The notes under the pieces were generated by a model. It did no database searches. It saw only the letters and a list, made by a program, of their open reading frames with translations, and was not told the origin of the DNA. This document shows positions 51,249-61,485 of a stretch of 64,000 nucleotides of DNA, one piece after another (position 1 is the stretch's first letter; each line of letters starts with the position of its first letter). A program made the position numbers and the translations under genes. The stretch covers positions 13,716,347 through 13,780,346 of the forward strand of contig CAIIXF020000009.1 in NCBI GenBank assembly GCA_903813345.2, written 5' to 3'. This DNA comes from Owenia fusiformis (lineage: Eukaryota; Annelida; Polychaeta; Sabellida; Oweniidae).

Positions 51249-53571
51249 CTGAAATGTAGTGAATTAAATACCTTTAACATAGGGTACCGCAGTAAAATTG
51301 CTCGAAAAATTCACATATTTCAGAGATGTAATATAACATTGTATATTTTCTGAGGTACTGCATGTGTCTTATTCCTTGCAAAAGTAAACTCGGGCATGAA
51401 GAGAGTCAGTAGTTCAGATAACAGACTGAGAGTGACAGAGTTAAACCTTCATCACTTAATGATAAATGGAGAACTAGAAAATTAGGTGATCATTTTCTAC
51501 TAGATACGCTTATTATTCTAAGATCTCATTGGCAATAGCATAAATCTCTTCCCTAATGTCATTAAATTGCAATAAATCAGATAAAAGCAGTGTTGAAACT
51601 CATGAAATTGTTCATTAATAGTCTTTTAGAGACAGGAGAGAACTTGAAGCTGCTCATTTAGATGCAGCGGCTTACCCCTTCATTGAACCTCCCTCACAAA
51701 ATATGCTGCATTAAATCTAGCCAATTTTAACAACATACAATTGGTGAGCAATAAACAGAGTGCAGTGAAAGGGAATGGGAAAAGGAGATTGAATTAGATG
51801 TGTGGAGTGTAAATATCTGTGGTGATTTGATATTCTTGCAATTCAATAAAGTGAGAGTCTTATCAGTAGCTCATCTGGTCTTGCAATTCAACTGTCTGCT
51901 AATAGAGATCCGATTGGCCAAATATACATTTTTTTAATTCTGGACAATTTTGACAGAAAATCGTAAACTGCAGATTTTCAAACATATCAAAGTTAAAAAT
52001 GCACAATTCATGTAGAATACAATGTGGAATGAGGAATATTCACTCTGTATGTAAATGGAACTAAACACAGCCAAGACTTAAATTGAGTAACTCAAAATAA
52101 CTTGGTTATATGTTTTCACGACTGGATTTAACTAAAACAAATACAGATCCTTGTAAAAGATATTAACTTTGAGTAGTTTCAAGGCATCAATACAAGGCAT
52201 CTAATGAACACACAAGATGATCTTATATAGCTGACCTCTATTTCACAAGAATAAAACCTTTTTGGCATTTACAGTGCCATCTTTTAATAATATATGGGAA
52301 TGGAAAATCAAGCAATTTACATAAAACAAGTAACAGCAATACAGACAAATTGCAAATCAATCATAACTGAACATCAAGGCAAGAAGCAGATTCATATTGC
52401 TCCCTTGTTTTTCAAATTATAGGAACACTTAATGTCACAAGCTATTTTTCAAATTGGCTGCCACACTTGCCATATTAGCCAAAAGGATGCGTTACATCTC
52501 TATGTAAGAATCCATCTGTAAAGGATCATACTACAAAAGATGTATACAATCATAATCATATACTTGCACTAAAACATATCCTATGTGCAAAATGTATCCA
52601 ATTTGTGAAGAATAAGACAAAGACCAATAAAGTAGTACTAAATTGAGGAACTAGACATTTCACTATTTCTTAGTAAATTCATTTCTCGGGTGTTTCACCC
52701 TCTGGATATTTCACTCCAGACTATTTCCTGTAGATGTTTCACCCGCTGTATGTTTCAGCAAGACACGAAATGATAAATATCACGCTTTGAAGAGCAAAAT
52801 GGTTGCTTGATGTTAATTTATGGCACAGGACTGAAGATTCAATTGAATCAAAATGAGCAATTTATCATGATTAGACTTACAAGTTATTGCTATCACTGTA
52901 TTAGCACTCCTGGTGCTACGCAATTTCAATAAGCAAACATGAAAGGAAGAAATTGCTCCCAAGTTTGATGTGCAATGAGAATATTACTCAGAATACTAGT
53001 AAGTTATTTGAAGAGTACCAAGAATTCCACGATGCTCTAACATTATTCATACAGATGGCTTTTGAATGTTTATAGTATAAAGTTCACTGAAATAAAGCAG
53101 AGAATGGAAGGTCCTCAAAAATCGTGCTTCATTTCCCAATGTGCATTTAATTCAGCCTTAAAAAATGCATCCTCCCATTAGACAAACTAATAAAACATGT
53201 ACCTATTCCAAATTCAAAACACATCCCTACCCAAAAACCTTTGAGGGGACCAATGGGAAATTAGGAAAGAGGCAATGGTAAAGAATGTCGCCAGTACCAG
53301 TACTTTATTTATTTCACTTTGCTCAGGTTTACAACACTTTCCTCAACTTTGTTTAACTATATTTTAAATTTAAGGTTTACTCTATTTATATAAATATAAA
53401 GTTTAATATATTTCATAATATAAGTTTACTATACTTTGTATTTATATATTTAAGTTTCCTATATCTTACATCTAAGTTTACTACACTTTAATAGGTGGTG
53501 AAATGTCTCCAAGACTCTTATGTTGATAATAACAGGTTGGGAGTAATAGATGTCTCCTTATTCATACTTAC

Positions 53572-53673
53572 CACATGCTCCAGATTTTCTGTCTATATGT
53601 TGAACATGTCTCGTTTCCTTGATGAGGCGTTGGTCTGTCCTGTCCACATGGTCGTGTATATCATCTAGAAGCT
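53572..53673 (-). CDS. STX8: Syntaxin-8 exon, C-terminal half of SNARE motif
   Basis: A 102-bp, phase 1-1 exon; acceptor attttag, donor G|GTAAGT. Encodes ELLDDIHDHVDRTDQRLIKE, then TRHVQHIDRKSGACG: heptad-patterned SNARE helix and the conserved DRKSxxCG juxtamembrane segment of syntaxin-8. Confidence 0.96.
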
Positions 53674-53765
53674 CTAAAATATATACACTTACATTAACAT
53701 AAAATGCTTCCTCTCTTAAGCTTATGATAATATAATACAAAATTAGCGACTTTAAAATACATATG

Positions 53766-53922
53766 CAGTAAAACTTATCTAATCCAAATGCATCTGGGAC
53801 TAGGTGTTCACATTTCAAGGTTTTATAAACAAGTAAGTCAATGAGAGAAAATAATTTTTGGACTCAGAAAGTGTTCACATGTTCAGATTAGATAATATGT
53901 GTTCTGATATACAGGTTTCACT
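53766..53922. mobile_element. MITE-like element with ACAGTAAAACCTG-type ends (copy 3)
   Basis: CAGTAAAACTTATCTAATCC at the left and GATATACAGGTTTCACTT at the right, with shared GGTGTTCACATTTC inside. Lies in the short STX8 intron between the two SNARE exons. Confidence 0.7.
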
Positions 53923-53951
53923 TACTGTAGTTATTACATTAATAAACCTAC

Positions 53952-54044
53952 CATTTTGATAATCTACTTCATCTCCAATGTCATGTGCCATCTGTTTCTG
54001 ACGAGAAATAACACTAGACAACACTTCTAGGCCCTGGTCTTGTT
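53952..54044 (-). CDS. STX8: Syntaxin-8 exon, N-terminal half of SNARE motif
   Basis: A 93-bp, phase 1-1 exon; acceptor actttcag, donor G|GTAGGT. Encodes EQDQGLEVLSSVISRQKQMA, then HDIGDEVDYQN. The EQDxGLxxLSSxISRQKQM block is a syntaxin-8 signature. The Gln near the end is the likely zero-layer glutamine of the Qc-SNARE. Confidence 0.97.
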
Positions 54045-54359
54045 CTGAAAGTAACAAGTATTAATTACATTAATGGCAGTTTCCCAGTCACCTTGGAAAT
54101 TTTTGGCAAAAATACAAGTGACACATGTACGATGGGGAACATCAAAAAAAAAACACAAATTGGGCAAGTCATATTCAAGTGTCGTTATAAAGCATCATTT
54201 ATTCAAATATGACCATATTTGGAAAAGAAGCATTCAATTTCTAATCAAAAATATCATGACTGCCATTTTGGAAGGTTCATGTTATTAAAAGTTATACAGT
54301 ATAATTCAGAGATTGTCAACATTATTCAACAGTATTATTTTTAAAACAAGGCATAAGAT

Positions 54360-54440
54360 GCCAAATGTCAAACGCCAAACTTCTTCGACAAAAAAGGAAA
54401 GGAGACTGATGATATGTCACCACTTCTGGCGTTGACATGA
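54360..54440. mobile_element. Dispersed element with ATGTCACCAC end (partial)
   Basis: CAAATGTCAAACGCCAAACT and ATATGTCACCACTTCTGGCG followed by TTGACATGATA resemble the copies at 36,866 and 39,490. Confidence 0.5.
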
Positions 54441-54537
54441 TAACATATCAGTAAAGAAGCATTCAAGGTGTACTTTGGTTAGTTTTGGAAAAAATGGTTG
54501 TTTTGGAAAAAACGGAATATTGTTATTGTTTTATTAC

Positions 54538-54662
54538 CCTTTATTGCGTGAGACTGTTGCTGACGTATGTCACCAATAGAGAGGTTCCTTGTCGTCTCAT
54601 CTTCCTCTTTCACGCCCCAGGGGTCATGACCAAGTCCTGCCCCAGCACCAAACAATGCTGAC
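54538..54662 (-). CDS. STX8: Syntaxin-8 exon, linker before SNARE motif
   Basis: A 125-bp exon, phase 2 in and phase 1 out; acceptor tgtttcag, donor GG|GTAATA. Encodes RSALFGAGAGLGHDPWGVKE, then EDETTRNLSIGDIRQQQSHA and IK. Human syntaxin-8 has the same layout here: RSSL, an NPW motif, an acidic stretch, then a DEIRQQQ motif. Confidence 0.94.
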
Positions 54663-54982
54663 CTGAAACAAAAATAAACTTTATGATTTAACTTGAAAAT
54701 CAACAAGTGCATGGCATAGCATGGCAAATCCAGCCAAACAAATATATTGATATTCAAAATATAGAAGTAGTGATGTTTACCACAAAACTTGTGTAAAAAA
54801 AAGATTTCATCAATAAAAACATTGAGCTATATTATAATTTCAGGAAAAACACATAATGTAAAACATATCTTTTAAGTATAACTATAAGTTATATCCTACA
54901 TATAAGTAATATCCTACATGTGAAGCACACATATATCAATTGATGAGTAGAAGCATATATCAGCAAGTCTAGATAACAATAC

Positions 54983-55087
54983 CTTCCTCCCTCTGGGCCC
55001 TCATTTCTATGTGCTTGTTCAATCTGCTTCTCTTTAGTGATCAGCTCATCAATCATCACTTGCCTTCTCTCCAGCTCACGCTGAGTG
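54983..55087 (-). CDS. STX8: Syntaxin-8 exon, N-terminal helix
   Basis: A 105-bp exon, phase 2 in and out; acceptor gttttcag, donor AG|GTATTG. Encodes ITQRELERRQVMIDELITKE, then KQIEQAHRNEGPEGGR, aligned to the ITQLEGDRRQNLLDDLVTRE helix of vertebrate syntaxin-8. Confidence 0.95.
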
Positions 55088-55125
55088 CTGAAAACATCAC
55101 ATATACATAATATGAGGTTATATAA

Positions 55126-55263
55126 TGGTTCATTCTGTATATCGTGTTTATACTCGAGTGAGTATATAATATATTCACAAGTGAGCGTAGCGAACGAGTG
55201 AATACATTATATTCTAACGAGAGTATAAAATGCACGATATACAGAATGAACCATTATATAATC
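55126..55263. repeat. Palindrome of about 135 bp
   Basis: TATATAATGGTTCATTCTGT followed by ATATCGTG at the left is inverted as CACGATATACAGAATGAACC followed by ATTATATA at the right; the inner TATACTCGAG and CGAGAGTATA also pair. It abuts the left end of the 4.3-kb element and shares ATATCG/TATA words with that element's right end. Confidence 0.85.
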
Positions 55264-57159
55264 TTATTATGCCACTCTAAGTTTAATTACAGTTGATTCA
55301 AACACAATCATAACAATTATAAAAACCATAAAAATATCCCATAGCCAACTCACAGTAGGACGACACATTGCCTTAACCCATCAGTTTTATGACGTGCACA
55401 TCCGCATGGGACTATATCTTTACAGCGGGGATTTCAAGTTTTTGTCAGTGCAGACATAGAAAGTTGCGGTTCTCATACGCGCGCGTTTTTTAATATTTTC
55501 ATTTGAAACTTGCAGGAACGGTGCTTTGAATCTAGCTTTCTACTCTTTGAAAACGTCATGTATAATCAATACAGTTGAACTATTTATTTTTTGTCGTGAA
55601 AATATTATTTTTTTAGTTTATTTTTATTTTACAACTTTTTGGGAAAAAATGTAACAAATTTTTATTTCTTGACATATGAATCGGATATTTTGTCATCATG
55701 AAACTCGAGATTCTTTTTAATGATGGTGCAAATTTCATAACAATTGATGAATTTTTATTATCGGTGTTATGTTTTCCAAAAACGGTGTACCACTGTGCAT
55801 GTTTCTTTAATTGACGGCACATTTGCCTTTAATTGGGCGAAGGTACAGGTCCCGACGCAATAAGCTTTATTTGATTTAATACACTCACAAATAAAGTTTG
55901 CTATCAAATCGGAATGTTCATAAAACATAAACATTGCCTTTGTTTTCCCAATTCTAAAAGCAAGCCAAATAAACTATGATAATCGTTTGACTCTCGAGAC
56001 AACAGAACTTGAACTTGAACATACTAAAATCGAAGTTACCTATAGTTACGCTTGTAAAGTTAATTACATGTTTAACGGCCTGCTGAGTGAATGTATCTAA
56101 TCAAATTTGTGACATACCCATAAGATCGTAGATCACAATTTTAAGTTTAAAATGTAATTTGGATTCGTAAGAAGTATTTCTGTTTTAAACTTACCTTTGC
56201 TGTCTGAAAAAGATCAATATTCATAGACGGGGATGTTGAAACCTATATTTTCTTTGAATGACCTGCATTTGTACTACGAAATGATCCTGTGGAGAAAAGT
56301 TGATGAATTCCAAACAGCTAGTTCTAGCAAATCTATTATATAGTATAAGCTTACTTTCTAAAAGTATTTCAATGTTAAAAATATCTATTCAAATGTTTCA
56401 TTTTTAAAATGATCTTGGCTTCCCTTAACTTAAATGTGTGACTAATGAAGAATGCTTTTTACCACATCAAACTTAAGACGTGAACTTGACAATTACTCGA
56501 TACACGTTATAACGCGATTTTCTTTCATTTTCTAAAAAAATGGTATGATTTCAAACGGTCACTTATGTTAATCTATGACCGTGGTATGATTGAAAATTAA
56601 AGAACTGAACCAAGTATTGTCGACTTGTTTGAATTATAAGATTTATTTTGATTAATTTAATCTCTTCTTGAATTTTAAAACGTTTGTCCGAATTACATCT
56701 GCTATGGAATTAAAGTTCAAATATACCTCAGAATTGCTTATTGAATTAACCTAGCAATTAATTTGAAAATAATTCTGTACATAGGTTATATAGCATAGAT
56801 CATAGATATGTAAAAAATGAAAATGTGTTTTGAAAGATGAATTGATAACAAACGTTTTCGCACACGTGCCATTTCCACTTTCAGCCCACTTAAAGCACGA
56901 AATCCCGTATGACGTAATATAACGAAAATGCGCAGATAATTGATATTTTTTTATTTTAATTCAACTCACATTGACCGTTCAGTTATGAACGTGTTTAAAG
57001 TTCTCATGTTAAAATGAATAAATATGTGGAAAGGCAATGGTTTAAAGCTTATGAAAATGTCAAAATCATAATTCAGTTTTTAAAATAAGATATTGACTTG
57101 CATTCATGCACATGTGACATTATCTCTTTTTGTGCGATTCAAACATAAAAATCTCATTA

Positions 57160-58770
57160 CAGTTGTACATAAGAACCAATCTTAGCCATGCCTTTCCGAG
57201 CAATAGAAGGAACTAAATTTGAATCAAAAAATAATTCTGTGTAAAGATGATTCCCCATAGATATAATAAATGTCAAAATTTTATCAAAAATTAAATACTC
57301 ACACACGCTTTTAAGCACACATGACCTTTTCCAGTGGTTCTGCTCATTTAATTTACCTTGAAAACCAAGGAGACTGAACGCAATTTCTAAATACAACCTT
57401 GATACGTGTACCAGGTCTATAATTGCATTTTCTCATGGAAGGAACCAAGCAAAAATTATAAAAATAATTCTGCGTAGAGGTGATGCTTCACAAATAATAT
57501 TAATGTCAAAAAATTAATTCATTTCTTCAAAATTAAATACTGACACGCATTTACGCACACATGACCTTTTCCAGTTTTGCATATTTCATTTACCTTGAAA
57601 ACCAATGAGACTGGACGCAATTGCCAAATACTTCTTTGATGCGCGTGCCAGGTCTATAATTGCATTTTCTCATGGAAGGAATCAAGCAAAAATTATAAAA
57701 ATAATTCTATGTCAAGGTGATGCTTCACAAATAATATTAATGTCAAAAATTTAATTCATTTCTTCAAAATTAAATACTGACACGCATTCACGCACACATG
57801 ACCTTTTCCAGTTTTGCTTATTTCATCTACCTTGAAAACCAATGAGACTGGACGCAATTGCCAAATACTTCTTTGATACGCGTGCCAGGTCTATAATTGC
57901 ATTTTCTCATGGAAGGAATCAAGCAAAAATTATAAAAATAATTCTATGTTAAGGTGATGCTTCACAAATAATACTAATGTCAAAAAATTAATTCAATTCT
58001 TCAAAATTAAATACTAACACGCATTTACGCACACATGACCTTTTCCAGATTTGCTTATTTCATTTACCTTGAAAACCAATGAGACTGGAAGCAATTGCCA
58101 AATACTTCTTTGATACGCGCACCAGGTCTATAATTGCATTTTCTCATGGAAGGAATCAAGCAAAAATTATAAAAATAATTCTATGTTAAGGTGATGCTTC
58201 ACAAATAATATTAATGTCAAAACTTTAATTCATTTCTTCAAATCCAAATACTGACACGCTTTTACGCACACCTTTTCTTCTTTTGCTCATTTTATTTATC
58301 CTAAAGATCAGTTGGCCTAAATACATTGTCCGATACTTCTTTAATACATGTCAGGTCTAAAATTGCAGTTTATGATGACAGAAATCCGAAAATTATCATA
58401 AAAATAATTATGTGTAAAGGTGATGTTCTTCAGATTATATAAACATCAAAACTGTAATTCATTTATTGAAAGTTAAATATCCACATGCTTTTGGGCACAC
58501 ATAAGCTTTTCCCTTTCGTTCATTTTATCTATCTTTAAAATCAGTGAGCCTGAACTCATTGCTTAATACTTTTTGATACGAGTCAGCTCCAGGTCTAAAA
58601 TTGCATTTCATCATGGAACAAATCGAGCAATCATTATGAAAATAATTCTGTGTAAAGGTGATGTTCCAAAGACAATATATATGTCAATTTGATAATTCAG
58701 TTACTCAAAATGATATATCCACATGATTTTACGCACACATGATAATTTCCTGAATCACGCTACTTTTTGG
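57160..58770. repeat. 237-bp tandem repeat, about 6-7 copies
   Basis: AATTGCATTTTCTCATGGAA recurs near 57,422, 57,660, 57,897 and 58,133, then in degraded form near 58,365 and 58,602. Between these lie CACACATGACCTTTTCCAG and CCTTGAAAACCAATGAGACT. The central copies are nearly identical; the edges are diverged. Confidence 0.92.
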
Positions 58771-59182
58771 ATTCAACCATGCATATAACGTCGTAAAATA
58801 CACATTTCTACCGAAATTATGCCCAGCCGTTTTCGTAGAAAATGTAACAAATGAAGGCATTTTATCGGAACTGATTGATATTTGGTACTTATAGAATATC
58901 GTATTTACTTTAACTTTTTAGCGATTCAGACATTTAAAAAAATTATATTTAATCAATGTTAATTTCGCACGAATATAGGGTGCAAAATGAGTGAAAGTCT
59001 CACGTGTTTGATTGCATTTTACTCCCATTTATGTGCATTTTTCTAACATTAAAATGAGATAGTTGGAAAGAAGAGATCAGTAGAATTCTATCCGTCACTT
59101 TCATTTTCAAATGTTTAAATGTTTCCCGTTTCATTGGACCTCATAAAGATGGTAGCCAACGGACCAGAAACAAGAAGTGCGA

Positions 59183-59343
59183 TGACGTCATATATCGCTA
59201 CACCACTTTGATATAAAGTTTGGTAAACAACAATGGGTTTTTTCAATGTGTCCTCCTACTGTCAGTAATGCCGATGTTGATCTCGATCCATTTATGACGT
59301 CACTTGATTCTAGCAAATCATGTGGGAACCATTTATGACGTCA
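59183..59343. promoter_or_regulatory. Three perfect CRE-type octamers
   Basis: TGACGTCA at 59,183-59,190, 59,295-59,302 and 59,336-59,343. The last two lie in a roughly 41-bp direct duplication (CCATTTATGACGTCACTTGA and CCATTTATGACGTCACCTGA). CREB/ATF binding is possible but untested. Confidence 0.5.
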
Positions 59344-60068
59344 CCTGATTCTAGGAAATCATGTGTAACAAAACATACGCCTCGTTCTTCGGTCAATATT
59401 CATTAGTTCCCAGAATGCACTTCTACAGTGGTATACGCTGGAGTGTATACGGAGGAGTTGTATCCGATGACGATATACCACTCTCCACTGTATATCGTTG
59501 TTATAGACCCATGTTATACAACTGTAATCGGACTTAGAGTGGTATAATGGTTAATATATCATGTCATGTATACAATGGTTAACTTTAAATAATACAACAC
59601 ATGTAGACAATGGTTACCTTTAAACAATACATCACTCTATACATCAATCTATACAATAGTTTCCCAAACTTTTAAAAATGTGCACATTATGTTTAGTTCT
59701 GGTATTGAAATAACTACTCATGTGACTTCCGTTAAATATCAAATGATATTCCTCAGTCACGACTTAGTCCCGTGTAATTTCAATTTTATGTAGCCCCAGG
59801 CATGGGCTTTCAAGATTATGATTAATTAAACATCAATTTAGTTTAGTTTGTTATTCCATTAATGTGAGTGGGGAATATAACAGTGAATAATAAAACAAAT
59901 ATTTAATTCTATTTTCAGGCTTCTTGTGAAAGATGCACAGGTATTCACTTCAATAGAATTTAATAGAATTAAATATTTGTATAATATATACACAGAATAG
60001 CCAATTCCTTACTGATGAATAAGATGATTATTTGCAAGATTTTCTTGTATCAAGGTACATGTACTTAC

Positions 60069-60157
60069 ATATGATATGAGGATGAGGCTCGGATAAGGCT
60101 ATTCTTCAACCTGATTATTTCTCCTGAGAACTGTTTCATAGATGCTCTCGTCTGTGC
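60069..60157 (-). CDS. STX8: Syntaxin-8 exon, N-terminal helix 2
   Basis: An 89-bp exon, phase 0 in and phase 2 out; acceptor gcttcag, donor AT|GTAAGT. Encodes AQTRASMKQFSGEIIRLKNS, then LIRASSSYH, matching the TIRALLQNLKEKIALLKDLL helix region of human syntaxin-8. Confidence 0.93.
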
Positions 60158-61434
60158 CTGAAGCTGGAATAACACCAACTTTGAACATAAACATGTTTGT
60201 ATGGATCATTCAGGAGGTTTAGGGTAAAACCATTAACGGGCACTGGCATTTTTGAGCAAAATAAAAATCTTGCATGATTTCTTAAAATCAGAATGGTGTA
60301 TAATATTCCTTCAAATAAATTCTCCAGGTCTCAACTCAAGCAATATTTCTAACTGCATTCACAGGGGTGTAGCTAGCTTTCAATCAGGGGGGGTGCGATT
60401 GTCGCCTGGCTACACCTATGATTCAAATGATCGTTTTTTTATGTGAGAGGGCAATGAATGTTATTGGAGTGTCAGATTGTAGTCAACTGGAGATGTCATA
60501 GATACCAGAGTTTGTCACAACCTAACAGAAATGATCAGTAATATTCCATAGTAATGTATACAAATCCAGTACCATATGCAAGGGTTGTATAGATCAATTG
60601 AATATGAGGTGGTTTGAAGCATAACCAGGGTCTTGTCTGAGTGTATACCAAGGTTTGGGATAAGTATAGGTAGAGTTACTGGTTAGATCACCCTGGATCA
60701 CACTGTGGCTTGGTTCAAATCTTTTATCTGAGTTAACACTAGTAGTCATTTTGGAGCTACTTGATTTGATTTCTTTGCAGAATGTAATCATTGGCATATA
60801 TTTATTGGCATTATTGGAAGGTACAAAATGATAACAGACGGAATTAAATATTTGGAATGTTATCACAACTGAGACAATTGGCAGTTGCGTTTTCTAACAG
60901 ATATTCCTGTTCCATGAAGGTTTAGTGCTATTACAGGGCTGTCCAAATGTGACTTCCAGTTGCAGAGGGAAGGCATGATTGCTTTATACCACAACAGATA
61001 TACAACTTCCTATTATACCATAGGAAGATATGTTTGTATCACATAACATCTTTGTTTTCAATTATAGTCAGAAATGTCCATTATAGGATTAAATGTAGAT
61101 TTAGAGATAAGGGGGAGCTTTTCCAAAATTGTGTCTAATTCAAGATCTTTTCATGTTATTAATGGAAATATGGAGATTTTAACATTGATTTGTATAAGTA
61201 TCTATGTATGTGAATACCCACACATACACCAGTTGTAAATGTACATGATATTTTACAAAGTACTAAACCATTGGTTTTCTAGACCCTCTATCTTAATTCT
61301 ATTGATGAAATCAACATGAACTTTGTCAAAAGATGGCAGAGATGTTTGTGGTAGAGTATATAGAGCATACATCATAATGTGTACCTTGTTTCCATAAAAC
61401 CACAATTCATTTGTTCCATGCTATTGCATGTATT

Positions 61435-61440
61435 TTTATT
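61435..61440 (-). terminator. Poly-A signal AATAAA of PRORP
   Basis: TTTATT on the plus strand, read as AATAAA on the minus strand about 46 nt past the PRORP stop. This suggests a very short 3'UTR. Confidence 0.6.
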
Positions 61441-61485
61441 GCATTTTAATGAAGTTTATGTTTTCATTTACAACTCTTTAGACCT

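Larger units (their letters stand above)
49355..53571 (-). other. Last STX8 intron
   Basis: Holds the mariner-like insertion (49,990-51,019) and a duplicated terminal-exon fragment (51,145-51,248). The stretch 51,260-53,570 shows nothing recognisable. Confidence 0.8.
55266..59548. mobile_element. TIR element of about 4.3 kb, non-coding, with internal tandem repeats
   Basis: Left ATTATGCCACTCTAAGTTTA followed by ATTACAGTTG; right CAACTGTAATCGGACTTAGA followed by GTGGTATAAT. These are inverted repeats of about 32 bp. The interior carries a tandem array of about 237 bp per unit (57,160-58,770) and no long open frame, so it is probably a non-autonomous DNA element. I cannot name the superfamily, and no target duplication is obvious. 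Confidence 0.65.
55088..60068 (-). other. STX8 intron filled by a TIR-bounded repeat element
   Basis: Almost the whole intron is the 55,266-59,548 element plus the adjoining palindrome at 55,126-55,263. The remainder, 59,549-60,068, holds nothing recognised. Confidence 0.75.

Noticed and set aside
52866-52950. Short hydrophobic plus-strand peptide (VIAITVLALLVL), considered as the STX8 anchor
   Set aside because: It is on the wrong strand; the real anchor exon is at 49,278-49,354 on the minus strand with matching phase and sequence.
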